DNA from: Salinicola socius | Lineage (GTDB): Bacteria; Pseudomonadota; Gammaproteobacteria; Pseudomonadales; Halomonadaceae | Assembly: GCF_001937195.1 (NCBI RefSeq) | Contig: NZ_MSDO01000014.1 | Span: 1-53,669, forward strand | Direction: 5' to 3' | DNA length: 53,669 nt | Shown: positions 17,556-28,316 of the stretch, one piece after another | How the letters are laid out: the number at the start of each line of letters is the position of its first letter | Position numbering within the stretch: position 1 is the first letter of the stretch | Notes under the pieces: generated by a model | Databases searched by the model: none | Told to the model about the DNA's origin: nothing | Seen by the model: the letters and a program-made list of their open reading frames with translations, nothing else | Made by a program: the position numbers and the translations under genes

Positions 17556-17977
17556 GGCCCCCACTCCATGCCATTGCGGATGATCCCTCTATCACCCCGC
17601 GAATCAAGCCATAGAATGCCGTCACCCTGCTGCGGGCTATCGGCTAACGGCGTGGCGGTCATCCGCACGTATTGATCGTCGTCGGCATCGTTGCAACCTG
17701 CCTGATCGCCGCAGACCTCGATTCGATAATCGTCGGTATCGAGTGCGCCGGCCTCGTCGCTCGTCAGCACCTCGACGCTTGGCGCATAAGTCAGGTATTG
17801 GCTGTAGTAGGCCTCCTGGCGTGCCATGGCACTCTGCAAAGCCGCCTGGCCATCGCTGCGGCGCGAACGCTCGACGTACTGCTGATAGTTGGGAATGGCA
17901 ATCGCCGCTAGAATGCCCACGATAGCGACGGTGATCATCAACTCGATCAGCGTAAAGCCGCGCTGCGTCCGCGTCAT
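17549..17977 (-). CDS. pilE: Type IV minor pilin PilE
   Basis: A 142-residue prepilin: leader MTRTQRG, then [20 protein letters not shown], the N-terminal helix with Glu5, and [17 protein letters not shown] typical of PilE-type minor pilins. Cys residues in [14 protein letters not shown] form the probable C-terminal D-region loop. Minor pilins form a tip complex with PilY1 that primes pilus assembly. Its start overlaps the pilY1 stop by 4 bases (ATGA). Confidence 0.88.
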   Translation of the reverse strand: MTRTQRGFTLIELMITVAIVGILAAIAIPNYQQYVERSRRSDGQAALQSAMARQEAYYSQYLTYAPSVEVLTSDEAGALDTDDYRIEVCGDQAGCNDADDDQYVRMTATPLADSPQQGDGILWLDSRGDRGIIRNGMEWGPW

Positions 17978-20900
17978 GGTGAAGGCTCCTCCATTTCATA
18001 CCAGTAGGTCCGCCGTGTGCGATAGGGCAGCGCGAGGCCGCCGGCGTCGCCACGCGCGTCCTCGCCGACGAGTTGAGCCAGATTCGCCGTCCCGATTCCC
18101 TGCAGGAAAAGCTCGCCATCACGTACGATCAGCGATGGCCGGCCAAGCAGATACTCCCCTGCCTCGACCGCCCGTGTATTGCGATCCAGCCTGTCGTCGG
18201 GAAGATTCACCCTTCGCGCCCCATGGGCTGTCAGCAGCGCCAGTCCAAACAGATAGCTGCGGCCGATGACTGGCACGCAGATCGATGTTGGCACTTCTGG
18301 CACGTAGGCGGAAAAGTAGGTCACGCCGTTGATGGTCACGCTTTCGGAAAGCACCTTGGCACCGGGGAGCGGCAGCGCATAACCGTTATCCAGGTACACG
18401 ATCCACCCGGCCTCCCGCGCCCAGACATCGGCACAGAGGCGGTCGCGGTCGCTGCGGTCGTGGCTGCAGTAGGCGTCGTTGGTGACGTCGACTAGCTGAT
18501 CGGGGGCGACCGGCTTGACCGGCTCGTCAGTGGAAAACTGCGCGTCACTGACCGCATCGCGTATCGCAAAGAAGGCATCACGTACCGGCGCCCCACGCCC
18601 GCCCTCGCCGCCGGATTTGGGATTGGCGCGATCCCCGCTGCCAATCAGAAGTAGCGCCTGGCGGCGGCCTCCTGCCACCTGGCTGACGAAATCCACGCTG
18701 TTGAAGAAGCGACGGTTGTTACGCCCACTGCCGCCCAGCTTCGCAACCTGAAGGATGTGCCACGCATCGGCGCTCACGGTCGGATCGAGATCGAGCCGCC
18801 AGAGATTGCCGCCGACATCGGCGAGATAGATACGATCGGCGACGCCGTCGCTGTCGATATCCACGACCTCGGGGGCTGCCGGCATGGCGTGGCCAAAAAT
18901 GCCGTCGCCGATGAACCGCTCTGGCATGGACGCATCGGCGCGATAGACCAGCGAGCCGTCGAGGGCATCGACGATATAGACCGCCCGTCCCATGGCGTCC
19001 GGGTCATTGGCATCCCGCGTCGGGTCGTCGCGTCCGGTGTCATAGCCGCCAGTGATCACGAAGACCGGATTGGCATGTCCCGGCACGCGGGTCGGGATCG
19101 GCGCCGCCCAGCTCTGCCCAAGCTCTGCGAAGTCACCCTTCGGCTCGATTTCCCAGGCGAGCCGGGGCGCGAGAGGATCGCTGACATCGATTGCATAGTA
19201 GCGATCTCCGCCACGGCGTAAACCGAATGCCAGGATGACTCGGTCGCCGTCACTGGCACGAATGCGCCCATCGCCGTTGGCATCGATACGAACGTAGGCC
19301 GGTGGGCCATCAATGCCGTAGGGGTGCTGCAAGGTCTCGTCCGAGGAGATCACCTCGCGGTTCTCGCGCAGCACCGCATGGAGCGGCCCGAGTGCTCGCG
19401 GCGTGAAAGCCCACTGTTCATCCCCGGTATCGCCGTCCACGAAGTGCAGGTAGCCCGCATTCGTCCCGAAGGCGAGATACAGCTTCTCCGCGTCCTGGCT
19501 CTCCCCGCCGTAGTTGAGCGCGATCGGGTCTGAATGGAGGATGTCGCCGAGAAGCCATGGACGCGCCTCCTGGCGATTGCCGTCGCCATCCTCGTCCTCG
19601 GTATCCCGGCCCCGACTCCAGTCGATCAGCGTCGCCAATGCCGCAGCCGGGGTCTCCGCCGCCAGGCCCCAGGCCGCGGGATCACGCATCCATCCTTCCC
19701 CGGCGCGAAAATCGACCAGGGCACCCTCGACGTCGGTAACGATCTGGCGCCCATCATGGTCGGTGGTTCGCAGCGCCCGGTCGACGGTTTGGCGCAGCAG
19801 TCCGCCGACCCCGCCCGCCTCGACCGTATTGCCGTCCGGCTCGTCGAGATCCAGCCTGTCGCTCCACCAAGTGGAAGCCGTATCCAGAATGTCTCCGGTG
19901 GAAGCGTTGAAGGCGTCGCGGCCCAACCGATCCGTCCAGGAGTCTTGCGCCACGAAGCGCAAACGCTTGAGATTGCCGCTCCAACGCGGCGTGTTACGTG
20001 GCAAAAAGCGCGGCAGGTAGAGCCTGTCGAAGCTCTGGGTGTTACTGGTAAAGGCGGCGGAGACCGCCGGCGCGGAGAAGGTCGTGCTGCGCGAGAGCAC
20101 GTCGTCGATCGCGCCCTGGAAGGCAGCGTAGAGCTGGGCCGAGTTGGCGGCAGTGAAATAGCCCACGCAGGCGTCGCGGCCATGGTAACGGGTGTCCCGG
20201 CGCGGTGTGGGGCAGGTCTTGCCCGGCGCCAGGTTGAGCGGACTGGCGCTGTCGACCAGCAGGCGCTGATCGGTATCGAAACCGATGGTATAGGTGGTCA
20301 CCGGCCCGCGTGGGGTCTCACCCTGAGAGAAGGTCTCCAGTTGCTGCATATAGTAAGCCAGCTCCGGCAGGCAGTTGATCTCACCGCCCCGTGACTGCGC
20401 GGCGGGATAGCGGCGACATGACAAACCCCTGGCCTGCTCGCTCAGCAGCGCCTGGATCCTGCCATTGGCATCGGTATCGAGATAAGGCAGGCCGTCGGTC
20501 ATGTAGATCAGATAGAGCGGCTCGCACGGGCGCAGCGGCGAGACGTAGCGCCCCTCGGAGAGCGCTTCCGGGCTGTACGCGGGGTTGGTGTCACCGGAGG
20601 CACGATCCAGCGTACCACTCCAGGGTTTTTCGCCGCTGAGATAGCGGAAAACCTCGTAATAGGTCTCACACAGTGGCGTCGTGGTAATGGGCCTCAGACC
20701 TGCCACCATATCGAGTAGCGCCTGGCGCCGCGTGTCGCTATCGTCGTCGCGAATATTCCGCATGCCCGGCAGGGTAGAAATGACGCGGCCACCGTTGGGC
20801 TGGTAGTAATAATTGCCATTGAAGATCGTCAGCCCGAAATCGACCCGAGGGTTATTGCTCACCAATTTCTCGATCACCTCTTTGGCGATCGCCATCTTGG

Positions 20901-21090
20901 TTTCGGTGCGCGCACCGACGATCACGTCACGCATGCTGGCAGAAGTATCGAACAGGATCATCACCTGCGGGTTACCGCCTCGCTCTTCGATGTCATAAAG
21001 ACTGCGATAGATATCGGTGTCGTCGGCCCCCGCGACGCAGGCGACAGCCGCCAGCAACAGTATCGGCAGGCCGCGGAGCACGATCCTCAT
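17974..21090 (-). CDS. pilY1: Type IV pilus tip adhesin and assembly factor PilY1
   Basis: A 1038-residue secreted protein with signal peptide. The N-terminal von Willebrand A domain has an intact MIDAS start (DTSAS, about residue 48) and an MTDGLPYLD loop. The C-terminal half is the PilY1 beta-propeller with Ca2+-loop-like [12 protein letters not shown] and another EF-hand-like loop [12 protein letters not shown]. PilY1 controls extension/retraction, surface sensing and adhesion in Pseudomonas and Neisseria. The start overlaps pilX by 4 bases and the stop overlaps pilE by 4, so the block is one translationally coupled operon. Confidence 0.93.
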   Translation of the reverse strand: MRIVLRGLPILLLAAVACVAGADDTDIYRSLYDIEERGGNPQVMILFDTSASMRDVIVGARTETKMAIAKEVIEKLVSNNPRVDFGLTIFNGNYYYQPNGGRVISTLPGMRNIRDDDSDTRRQALLDMVAGLRPITTTPLCETYYEVFRYLSGEKPWSGTLDRASGDTNPAYSPEALSEGRYVSPLRPCEPLYLIYMTDGLPYLDTDANGRIQALLSEQARGLSCRRYPAAQSRGGEINCLPELAYYMQQLETFSQGETPRGPVTTYTIGFDTDQRLLVDSASPLNLAPGKTCPTPRRDTRYHGRDACVGYFTAANSAQLYAAFQGAIDDVLSRSTTFSAPAVSAAFTSNTQSFDRLYLPRFLPRNTPRWSGNLKRLRFVAQDSWTDRLGRDAFNASTGDILDTASTWWSDRLDLDEPDGNTVEAGGVGGLLRQTVDRALRTTDHDGRQIVTDVEGALVDFRAGEGWMRDPAAWGLAAETPAAALATLIDWSRGRDTEDEDGDGNRQEARPWLLGDILHSDPIALNYGGESQDAEKLYLAFGTNAGYLHFVDGDTGDEQWAFTPRALGPLHAVLRENREVISSDETLQHPYGIDGPPAYVRIDANGDGRIRASDGDRVILAFGLRRGGDRYYAIDVSDPLAPRLAWEIEPKGDFAELGQSWAAPIPTRVPGHANPVFVITGGYDTGRDDPTRDANDPDAMGRAVYIVDALDGSLVYRADASMPERFIGDGIFGHAMPAAPEVVDIDSDGVADRIYLADVGGNLWRLDLDPTVSADAWHILQVAKLGGSGRNNRRFFNSVDFVSQVAGGRRQALLLIGSGDRANPKSGGEGGRGAPVRDAFFAIRDAVSDAQFSTDEPVKPVAPDQLVDVTNDAYCSHDRSDRDRLCADVWAREAGWIVYLDNGYALPLPGAKVLSESVTINGVTYFSAYVPEVPTSICVPVIGRSYLFGLALLTAHGARRVNLPDDRLDRNTRAVEAGEYLLGRPSLIVRDGELFLQGIGTANLAQLVGEDARGDAGGLALPYRTRRTYWYEMEEPSP

Positions 21091-21626
21091 GGTGTCTGCT
21101 CTCCTCGATGACCGGTGAATATTCCGGCGCGACTGTCGCCCCCGGAGGAGACGTTGATCGTTTCAACGACAAGACCCAGTGCCTGAAACGAATCGGCCTG
21201 ACCTGCCGCCCGCTTGCCTTCCCCGCGCAGCTCCATCGGCAGGCAGCTACCGCTGGAATAGCCAGTGACAAGACAGTCGTAACCGGGCCTCAGCAGCTCG
21301 ACCGAGAGCGACAGCATCTGGTCATCGGGCGCCGACGGTTGCAAGTCGGGCCCGGCCTCGGCGCGCTGAGGCCAATCGAGCGGCTCGCCTGCCTGCGCGG
21401 TCTGGGTAACCGTGCGGAGCGTGGTGTTGTCATGACTGGCAGCTTCCAGTCGGCCATGGAGGGAGTGAAACAGGCTGCGCGCCTGCTGATGCACAACCCC
21501 GAGGCGGTTCTGCGATGTCACGGTGTTCAGCAGCGCCGTTGACGCCAGCGACAGCAGCAGCAGGAAGATCAGGCTCATGATCAACACCACCCCCTGCTGG
21601 CGCCTGGCTCCGAGACGACTACTCAT
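21087..21626 (-). CDS. pilX: Minor pilus assembly protein PilX
   Basis: A 179-residue protein with an N-terminal segment RRQQGVVLIMSLIFLLLLSL, the PilX form in which the usual prepilin Glu5 is absent, and a single hydrophobic helix. It has two Cys (YDCLV, SGSCLP) near the C terminus. It works with PilV, PilW, PilE and FimU to form the PilY1-bearing tip. The start ATG 21626 lies 8 bases inside pilW. The assignment rests on the N-terminal motif and on its place between pilW and pilY1. Confidence 0.82.
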   Translation of the reverse strand: MSSRLGARRQQGVVLIMSLIFLLLLSLASTALLNTVTSQNRLGVVHQQARSLFHSLHGRLEAASHDNTTLRTVTQTAQAGEPLDWPQRAEAGPDLQPSAPDDQMLSLSVELLRPGYDCLVTGYSSGSCLPMELRGEGKRAAGQADSFQALGLVVETINVSSGGDSRAGIFTGHRGEQTP

Positions 21627-22536
21627 CGCCGTCTCCGAACCGGTGCATCTCCAGGGGAACCACAAAGGAGAAATGCCGGTAGCGCTGGCCCGGTTGCGTC
21701 GCTACCACGCGACCATCCCTCAACGGATAGGAGCGCGAGTCATGATAAGTGGCGCGGGTCTCGGTCGAGACGACCGCTTCGATTTCGACGCCGTCGACCT
21801 GCTGCATTCGGCTGACGCTCAATTGATCGGTGTTCACCCAGCCGCCATTCTCATCCTCATTGGTGTCGTGCCAGCGATAGCTCAACGCCTCGACACCGCG
21901 CAGAATTTCCTGGTTTCTCAGATTGCTGCCGGAAATTCGAAGACGCCACAGCGTGCTGTCGCGTTTCAAGTAGTAAAGGCTGCCCTCGTACTGCCAGTTA
22001 TCATCGCGGTTGGCGCGCTCCGGCAGCGCGGGGGCGTTGCCCGTGAAGAAATAGATGGAAGGGTAGAAACTACGCACGGAGGGAGAATCGCAGCCGGAGG
22101 AACAGGAATCGCCAGCGTAGCGCAGCGCCACGTAGCTTTGATCGTCCATCGCCTCATCGATGTTGCAGCCATCAGGCTTCGCGTCGGCGGCCCAGATACC
22201 CAGAGGCTGATACGGCTGACTCTCCCCGTTGCGCCCGAAAGCGAACTCGCCCTCGCAATCCGCGCCCAGCGTCAGCTCGCCGAGCCTGGCCGCGTCTGCC
22301 GGCACCCGCCCCCAGAAGTCGGCACGACGAAACTCGAAGTCGAAACGCTCACGCAGCAGCCGCATCTTGTCGGTCAGTGCCGCGTGGGCTTCTGCCTCTC
22401 GGACACTTTCAGCACTGGAGAGATAGACCCGCGAAAGCGCCAGGATCATGATCAGGCCAATGACCATTGCGATCATCAACTCGATCAGCGTCACGCCTGA
22501 CTGGCGGTGCGCGTTCGCTTCCAGTCGCATTCTCAT
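21619..22536 (-). CDS. pilW: Minor pilus assembly protein PilW
   Basis: A 305-residue prepilin-like protein: charged leader, QSG, then VTLIELMIAMVIGLIMILAL, followed by a large periplasmic domain with two CxxxC-type pairs. Length and position match PilW. ATG 22536 overlaps the pilV stop by 4 bases (ATGA). Confidence 0.86.
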   Translation of the reverse strand: MRMRLEANAHRQSGVTLIELMIAMVIGLIMILALSRVYLSSAESVREAEAHAALTDKMRLLRERFDFEFRRADFWGRVPADAARLGELTLGADCEGEFAFGRNGESQPYQPLGIWAADAKPDGCNIDEAMDDQSYVALRYAGDSCSSGCDSPSVRSFYPSIYFFTGNAPALPERANRDDNWQYEGSLYYLKRDSTLWRLRISGSNLRNQEILRGVEALSYRWHDTNEDENGGWVNTDQLSVSRMQQVDGVEIEAVVSTETRATYHDSRSYPLRDGRVVATQPGQRYRHFSFVVPLEMHRFGDGDE

Positions 22537-23057
22537 ATGGCGGCCGCCCAGGTGGTCAGCTCCACCCAACGCTGCTGCTGGCGCGAATCCCGGGTCGAAA
22601 CACAGGTCGGAAGGTCATCTGGCGGCGTCATTTCGAGACGAGACCGCCACACCACGGTCACGCCGATCTCACTCCCTGTTCCATCCCCGGTAGACACTTT
22701 TCGGGAACACACTTTCGCACCGGGAAGGGCATGACGACGGACCCAGGTCGCCGCCCAGTCGCGCAGCCCATCGGGCGCTTCAACGCCTTCGTCATCGTCA
22801 GGGCTAGCCCCGGCATCGGCAAACTCGTAATCGCCGAGATAGCGATCGACATCGGCGTCCTCGAGCTTGACACGCTCGAGCAGGTCCTCCGCCATCAACG
22901 TGGCGGTCGCCCGAAAGCCAGACTCCTGTTCCAGCTGATGTTGCTCGACGATCAACCGCGCCGCACCCAGCAAGCCCACGCTGAACACGACGATGGCAAT
23001 CAAGACTTCGATCAGCGAGAGTCCGCGCTGCGAATGCAACAAGGCCGATAATCCCAA
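22533..23057 (-). CDS. pilV: Minor pilus assembly protein PilV
   Basis: About 174 residues. The N terminus SQRG then LSLIEVLIAIVVFSVGLLGA is the PilV/prepilin signature. No ATG is available before the motif; the longest start is TTG at 23057, with other TTGs at codons 6-7, so initiation must be at a TTG and is probably weak. It is first in pilV-pilW-pilX-pilY1-pilE and lies 90 bp after ispH in the same direction. A dedicated promoter could sit in that gap, though I find no clear one. Confidence 0.83.
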   Translation of the reverse strand: MGLSALLHSQRGLSLIEVLIAIVVFSVGLLGAARLIVEQHQLEQESGFRATATLMAEDLLERVKLEDADVDRYLGDYEFADAGASPDDDEGVEAPDGLRDWAATWVRRHALPGAKVCSRKVSTGDGTGSEIGVTVVWRSRLEMTPPDDLPTCVSTRDSRQQQRWVELTTWAAAI

Positions 23058-23147
23058 AAGTTGAGAACGAGTCTGCTGGTCAACTGCCAGCGCGCTTCAT
23101 TCGTTACTTTTTGTTATCGGCCTGGTATCAGGAAGATTGAGCGGCAG

Positions 23148-24119
23148 TCACACTTCGCTGGCAATCACGCGTTCGCGCAGTTCGCGGGGCATGGAGAAGG
23201 TGATGGTTTCGGCGCGACCGGAAAGTTCCTCCGGCACGCTGGCGCCCAGCGCCTGGAGCTTGTCGATGACGCCTTTGACCAGCACTTCCGGCGCGCTGGC
23301 GCCGGCGGTGATGCCGATGGTCTCGACACCTTCGAGCCAGTTCGAATCGATCTGTTCGGCGTCGTCGATCAGGTAGGCCGGCGTGCCGACACGTTCGGAG
23401 AGCTCGCGCAGTCGATTGGAGTTGGAGCTGTTGACGCTGCCCACGACCAGCACCAGGTCGGCACCGGTCGCGAGTTCACGCACGGCATCCTGACGGTTCT
23501 GGGTGGCGTAGCAGATGTCATCGTTGCGTGGCCCCTGAATCTCGGGAAAATGTTCGCGCAGCGCATCGATCACCTTGGCGGTGTCGTCCATCGACAGCGT
23601 GGTCTGGGTAACGAACGCCAATCGCGAGGGGTCCCGCACCGGCAGTTTGGCGACATCCTGCTCGTCCTCGACCAGATAGATCGACCCGCCGTGGCTGTCG
23701 TCGTAGCGCCCCATGGTGCCCTCGACCTCCGGATGGCCGGCGTGGCCGATCAGCACGCACTCCTGGCCACGCTTGGCGTAGCGCAGCACTTCCATATGGA
23801 CCTTGGTCACCAGCGGGCAGGTGGCATCGAAAATCTTGAGCCCGCGACGCTCGGCTTCCTGCTGTACGGCACGCGAAACGCCGTGGGCGGAGAAGATCAC
23901 GATGACATTATCGGGAACCTCGTCGAGTTCTTCGACGAAGATCGCCCCGCGTTCGCGCAGCGTCTCCACCACGAAGCGGTTGTGAACCACTTCATGGCGA
24001 ACATAGATCGGCGGCCCGAAGACATCGAGCGCGCGATTGACGATGTCGATGGCACGATCGACGCCGGCACAGAAACCGCGGGGATTGGCCAGCTTGATTT
24101 GCATGGGAACCTTTGACAT
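23148..24119 (-). CDS. ispH: 4-hydroxy-3-methylbut-2-enyl diphosphate reductase
   Basis: Final step of the MEP isoprenoid pathway, making IPP and DMAPP. The 323-residue Fe-S enzyme has its three cluster cysteines in [22 protein letters not shown] and [10 protein letters not shown], plus the active-site Glu in [10 protein letters not shown]. Either ATG 24119 (GAGG upstream) or ATG 24104 (AAAGG upstream, matching the E. coli start MQI) could be used. It follows fkpB by 51 bp, the order seen in Pseudomonas. Confidence 0.96.
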   Translation of the reverse strand: MSKVPMQIKLANPRGFCAGVDRAIDIVNRALDVFGPPIYVRHEVVHNRFVVETLRERGAIFVEELDEVPDNVIVIFSAHGVSRAVQQEAERRGLKIFDATCPLVTKVHMEVLRYAKRGQECVLIGHAGHPEVEGTMGRYDDSHGGSIYLVEDEQDVAKLPVRDPSRLAFVTQTTLSMDDTAKVIDALREHFPEIQGPRNDDICYATQNRQDAVRELATGADLVLVVGSVNSSNSNRLRELSERVGTPAYLIDDAEQIDSNWLEGVETIGITAGASAPEVLVKGVIDKLQALGASVPEELSGRAETITFSMPRELRERVIASEV

Positions 24120-24170
24120 GGCGACCTCGCTTGATGCGCTCGGATGTCGGTAGAGAAGTCGGATCGGACC

Positions 24171-24638
24171 TCAGTGAGTCGTGGCGGGCCTCACATCCAG
24201 AATTTCCACCTCGAAGGTCAGGGTACGCCCTGCCAGCGGATGATTGAAGTCGACCTCGACATGACGCTCGTCGACGCTGGCGATCACCCCGGGCAGCTCG
24301 CCACCGGCAGCATCGGCGAACGACATCACGGTGCCCGGCTCCACCGCTTCCTCGAAGGCATCGCGACTTAGGCGTTGCACGTTCTGTGGATTGTGCTGGC
24401 CGAAGGCGTGTTCCGGCGTGACCTCGAAGGCACCGGCATCGCCCGCCGCCAAGCCCTTGAGCGGCGCCTCGAAGCCCGGCGGCAGGTTGCCGTCGCCAAG
24501 CTGGAACGTCGCCGGCTGCTTGTCACGGGTCGAGTCGACGACTTCGCCGTTCTCGAGTTTGACCGTGAAATGCAGCGTGATCTCCATGCCGTCGTCGATG
24601 CGATAGTCGCGATCGTCCTGTTGGCCGTTCTCGTTCAT
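24171..24638 (-). CDS. fkpB: FKBP-type peptidyl-prolyl isomerase FkpB (SlpA)
   Basis: A 155-residue cytosolic SlpA-type FKBP: HFTVKLENGEVVDST starts the FKBP fold, PPGFEAPLKGLAAGD follows, and the insert-in-flap domain carries PEHAFGQHNPQNVQ. It catalyses prolyl cis-trans isomerisation and has chaperone activity. The ATG overlaps the lspA stop by 4 bases. The lspA-fkpB-ispH order is conserved in Gammaproteobacteria. Confidence 0.94.
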   Translation of the reverse strand: MNENGQQDDRDYRIDDGMEITLHFTVKLENGEVVDSTRDKQPATFQLGDGNLPPGFEAPLKGLAAGDAGAFEVTPEHAFGQHNPQNVQRLSRDAFEEAVEPGTVMSFADAAGGELPGVIASVDERHVEVDFNHPLAGRTLTFEVEILDVRPATTH

Positions 24639-25228
24639 GAGTCACCCTTGGTTGAAGAGGATTCCCCTTTGGTGAAAGAAGGTTCGTCCTTGCTGGCGGC
24701 CTGAGAGGCTTTCGGCCGGCGCGAATCGAACAGTGACTGCAGCACCAGTCCGACCGCCCCCAGCGTGATCGCGGTATCGGCCAGGTTGAACGCCGGGTAG
24801 TACCAGTCGCCCCAGTGAAACGACAGGTAGTCGACCACGTAGCCGTGCACCAGACGGTCGTAGAGATTGCCGATGGCGCCGCCGATCACCAGCGTCAGCG
24901 AGATCGCGGTGAGCGTCTCGCCGCGTTTCAGTCTCGACAGCCATATCGTCAGACCGATACTGGCGCCGATGGCGATGAACGCGAACAGCCAGCGCTGCCA
25001 GCCCGCATGCTCGGCCAGGAAACTGAATGCTGCGCCGGTATTGTGCAAAAGCGTCAGATTGAAGATCGGCAACACTTCCAGCGGCCGACCGTAATCGAGA
25101 TGGGCGGACGCCAGCGCCTTGATGCCCAGATCGAGCACGATGACCACCAGCGACAGCCACAGCCAGCGCAGCGGCCGCTGCATCGGCAGCGACCGGTCGA
25201 TGGGTTGGGAAGACGTGGATTCAGGCAA
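24635..25228 (-). CDS. lspA: Lipoprotein signal peptidase (signal peptidase II)
   Basis: Aspartic protease of the inner membrane that cleaves prolipoprotein signal peptides. It has four helices, with the catalytic Asp residues in [18 protein letters not shown] and FNLADTAI. The start is uncertain. TTG 25228 follows GAGAGG and overlaps the end of ileS by 8 bases; ATG 25183 aligns better with [11 protein letters not shown] but has no ribosome site. I use the TTG. The C-terminal tail ends in a small repeat ([13 protein letters not shown]) absent from the family core. Confidence 0.93.
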   Translation of the reverse strand: MPESTSSQPIDRSLPMQRPLRWLWLSLVVIVLDLGIKALASAHLDYGRPLEVLPIFNLTLLHNTGAAFSFLAEHAGWQRWLFAFIAIGASIGLTIWLSRLKRGETLTAISLTLVIGGAIGNLYDRLVHGYVVDYLSFHWGDWYYPAFNLADTAITLGAVGLVLQSLFDSRRPKASQAASKDEPSFTKGESSSTKGDS

Positions 25229-28070
25229 AGCGACGTACCTCTCCCGGGCCATCCGGCAGATTGGCGATGGATCGGGCCGACAGCGTCGGATAGTCGGGAT
25301 TCGCCCCCACGTCGGCACGGCGCTCCCAACTGCGCTCGTCCTTCTCATGCGGGCTCATGGCCACCGCGACCTTGAGACCGTCGAGCTCGGTGGCCCTGGC
25401 GTCGCCGGCCTGCGCCAGCGGCTGGAGCGTCGCCTCGGAGGTGATCAGCACGAAGCGCAGCTCATCCTCGAACCGTGACAGCAGCGCGTTCAGCGTATCG
25501 TCGACGTAGAGCGTCACTTCACTGTCCAGCGCGCCCTTGATGGTGCCAGCGTTGCGGGCATCCTCGAGCTGCTTGTTGACCGCCTGCTTGACCGCGATCA
25601 CCTGCTCCCAGAACTGGCGCCCCATGGCGGCGTCTTCGGGCAGCATGGAGAGGCCGTCATAGTAGGTCTCGAGATGGACGCTCGCGCCGCGTTCGCCGGG
25701 GATGTTCTCGTAGATCTCTTCGGCGGTGAACGACAGAATCGGCGCGACCCAGCGTGCCAGCGCTTCGACGATATGATACAGCGCGGTCTGGCAACTGCGA
25801 CGGGCCAGCGAATCGGGCTGGGTGGTGTACTGGCGATCCTTGATGATATCGAGATAGAAGCCGCCCATGTCCCGCGCACAGAAATCGTGGACCTGCTGAT
25901 AGACATCGCGGAAACGATAGTCGCTGTAGGCCTTCCGAATACGCCCCTGCAGCTCGGCGGCACGATCCACCGCCCAACGATCCAGCGCCAGCATGTCGTC
26001 GAAGGCCACAGCGTCGCGGCTCGGCTCGAAGCCGGTCAGGTTGCCGAGCAGGAAGCGCGAGGTGTTGCGAATCCGTCGGTAGACATCGGCGGTGCGCTTG
26101 AGGATCTCATCGGAGACCGCCATCTCGCCGGAGTAGTCGGTCGAGGCGACCCACAGCCGCAGGATATCGGCACCCAACTTGTCCATCACCTGCTGCGGCG
26201 CCACCACGTTGCCCAATGACTTGGACATCTTGCGGCCTTTCTCGTCGACGGTAAAACCGTGGGTCAGCAGCGACTTGTAGGGCGGATGGCCGTCGATGGC
26301 GCAGCCGGTCAGCAGCGAGGAGTGGAACCAGCCACGGTGCTGATCCGAGCCTTCGAGATAGAGATCGGCGCGTGGCCCGTGTTCATGACCGAGCGGATGC
26401 GATCCGCGCAGCACGTGCCAATGAGTGGTGCCGGAATCGAACCAGACGTCGAGAGTGTCGGTGACCTTCTCATAGGCGTCGGCCTCGTCGCCCAGCAGCT
26501 CGCTCGGCTCGAGCTTGAACCAGGCTTCGATGCCCTCCTGCTCGACGCGGCTTGCCACCGCCTCCATCAGCTCGACGGTACGCGGATGCAGCTCGCCGCT
26601 CGCCTTGTCGAGGAAGAACGGGATCGGCACGCCCCAGTTGCGCTGACGTGAAATGCACCAGTCGGGCCGATTGGCGATCATCGAATGCAGCCGCGCCTGG
26701 CCCCAGCCGGGGATGAAATCGGTGGCATCGACGCCGGCCAGTGCCTTGTCGCGCAGCGTCTTGCCGTCGGCGCCTTCCAGGTCCATGCCCACGAACCACT
26801 GCGCGGTGGCGCGGTAGATCACCGGCGTCTTGTGGCGCCAGCAGTGCATGTAGCTATGGGTGATCTTGTCGTGGGCCATCAGCGCCCCGGCGTCTTCCAG
26901 ACTGGCGACGATCTGCGGATTGGCCTTCCAGATCATCTGGCCGCCGAACAGCGGCAGATCGCCTGCGTAAACCCCGTTGCTCTGGACCGGATTGAGAATC
27001 TCGTCGAAGCTCATGCCGTAGGCGCGGCAGGTATGGAAATCGTCCTCGCCGTAGGCGGGCGAGGAGTGAACGATCCCGGTGCCCGCGCCCAGCTCGACGT
27101 AGTCGGCCAGATAGATCGGCGAGATTCGGTCGTAGCCGTCGTCCAGCCCCGCCAATGGATGACGGAAAGCGAGGTTCTCGAGACGCTCGCCCGGCGCGGT
27201 GGCGACGATCTCGCCGGTCAGGCCGAAACGCGCGAGGCTCGACTCGACCAGCTCCTCGGCCAGCAGCAGCAGACGCTCGCCGGTATCGACCAGGGCGTAA
27301 ACGAACTCTGGGTGCACGTTCATCGCCTGATTGGCCGGGATGGTCCAGGGCGTAGTGGTCCAGATCACCGCTGCCGCCGGCTTGGGCAGCGATTCGAGCC
27401 CGAACGCGGCGGCCAGTTTGGCATCGTCGACACTGGGGAAGGCGACATCGATGGCATCGGACTGCTTGTCCTGATACTCGACCTCCGCTTCGGCCAGCGC
27501 CGACCCGCAATCGAAGCACCAGTTGACCGGTTTCAACCCCTTGAACACGTAGCCACCCTTGACCATCTCGGCAAGGGCCCGGATCTCGCCCGCTTCGTTG
27601 GCGAAATTCATGGTCAGGTACGGATTGCCCCAATCGCCCTGAACGCCGAGACGGACGAAGCCTTCCTTCTGCACTTCGACCTGGGCCGCAGCATATTCGC
27701 GGCACAGCGCGCGAGCTTCGGCGGCCGGCAGATGCTTGCCGTGGGTGGTTTCGACCTTGTGCTCGATCGGCAGCCCGTGGCAGTCCCAGCCCGGCACGTA
27801 GGGGGCGTCGAAGCCGGCCAGACTCTTCGACTTGACGATGAAATCCTTGAGCAGCTTGTTGACCGCGTGACCGATGTGAATGCTGCCGTTGGCGTAAGGA
27901 GGGCCGTCATGGAGCACGAACCGCTCGCGGCCCTGGCGCGCTTCGCGCAACTTGGCGTAGAGGTTCATGTCGTTCCACTGCGCGATTCGACTCGGCTCCC
28001 GCGCCGGCAGGTTGCCGCGCATGGGAAAGTCGGTCGATGGCAGATTCAGCGTGTGCTTGTAGTCGCTCAT
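25221..28070 (-). CDS. ileS: Isoleucyl-tRNA synthetase, lacking C-terminal zinc cysteines
   Basis: Class I synthetase of 949 residues charging tRNA-Ile. [12 protein letters not shown] near residue 60 and KMSKSLGN near residue 610 are the two ATP signatures, with the CP1 editing domain between. At the extreme C terminus, where bacterial enzymes of this type bind zinc through two CxxC pairs, the residues are Asp911, Ser914, Ser931 and Ser934 while the flanking frame (EKxxRxW, TLxARxxAN, GE-RRFA) is kept, so the zinc site is gone without truncation. No clear Shine-Dalgarno precedes the ATG; instead a 21-bp tandem array abuts it. Confidence 0.95.
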   Translation of the reverse strand: MSDYKHTLNLPSTDFPMRGNLPAREPSRIAQWNDMNLYAKLREARQGRERFVLHDGPPYANGSIHIGHAVNKLLKDFIVKSKSLAGFDAPYVPGWDCHGLPIEHKVETTHGKHLPAAEARALCREYAAAQVEVQKEGFVRLGVQGDWGNPYLTMNFANEAGEIRALAEMVKGGYVFKGLKPVNWCFDCGSALAEAEVEYQDKQSDAIDVAFPSVDDAKLAAAFGLESLPKPAAAVIWTTTPWTIPANQAMNVHPEFVYALVDTGERLLLLAEELVESSLARFGLTGEIVATAPGERLENLAFRHPLAGLDDGYDRISPIYLADYVELGAGTGIVHSSPAYGEDDFHTCRAYGMSFDEILNPVQSNGVYAGDLPLFGGQMIWKANPQIVASLEDAGALMAHDKITHSYMHCWRHKTPVIYRATAQWFVGMDLEGADGKTLRDKALAGVDATDFIPGWGQARLHSMIANRPDWCISRQRNWGVPIPFFLDKASGELHPRTVELMEAVASRVEQEGIEAWFKLEPSELLGDEADAYEKVTDTLDVWFDSGTTHWHVLRGSHPLGHEHGPRADLYLEGSDQHRGWFHSSLLTGCAIDGHPPYKSLLTHGFTVDEKGRKMSKSLGNVVAPQQVMDKLGADILRLWVASTDYSGEMAVSDEILKRTADVYRRIRNTSRFLLGNLTGFEPSRDAVAFDDMLALDRWAVDRAAELQGRIRKAYSDYRFRDVYQQVHDFCARDMGGFYLDIIKDRQYTTQPDSLARRSCQTALYHIVEALARWVAPILSFTAEEIYENIPGERGASVHLETYYDGLSMLPEDAAMGRQFWEQVIAVKQAVNKQLEDARNAGTIKGALDSEVTLYVDDTLNALLSRFEDELRFVLITSEATLQPLAQAGDARATELDGLKVAVAMSPHEKDERSWERRADVGANPDYPTLSARSIANLPDGPGEVRRFA

Positions 28071-28300
28071 GGCTATTTCGGTCCGCTCAAGGCTGGTTTC
28101 AGGTCGCTCAGGGCTGTTTCGAGTCGCTCAAGGCTGTTCGGATCGCTCAAGGCTGTGTTCGGGTCGCTCAGGGCTGTAATCGGGTCGCTCAGGGCTGTAA
28201 TCGGGTCGCTCAGGACTGTAGTCGGATCGCTCAAGGCTGTGTTCGGGTCGCTCAGGGCTGTGTTCGGGTCGCTCAGGGCTGTGTTCGGGTCGACCGGGCT
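28071..28300. repeat. 21-bp tandem array between ribF and ileS (11 units)
   Basis: Eleven consecutive units of 19-21 bp fill the whole ribF-ileS gap. Minus-strand consensus is AGCCCTGAGCGACCCGAACAC. Units differ by a few bases; most are exactly 21 bp, with length changes only in the units nearest ileS and at the far end. The twelfth unit is the ileS start itself, AGCC-ATG-AGC-GAC-TAC. Each upstream unit has CTG or TTG where ileS has ATG, and 21-bp units keep one frame, encoding LSDPNTA repeats. There are no spacers, so it is not a CRISPR. Confidence 0.95.
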
Positions 28301-28316
28301 GTCATCAATCGTCTAT

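Noticed and set aside
28071-28300. Possible CRISPR array
   Set aside because: The repeats are directly adjacent with no unique spacers and no cas genes nearby; it is a tandem repeat.
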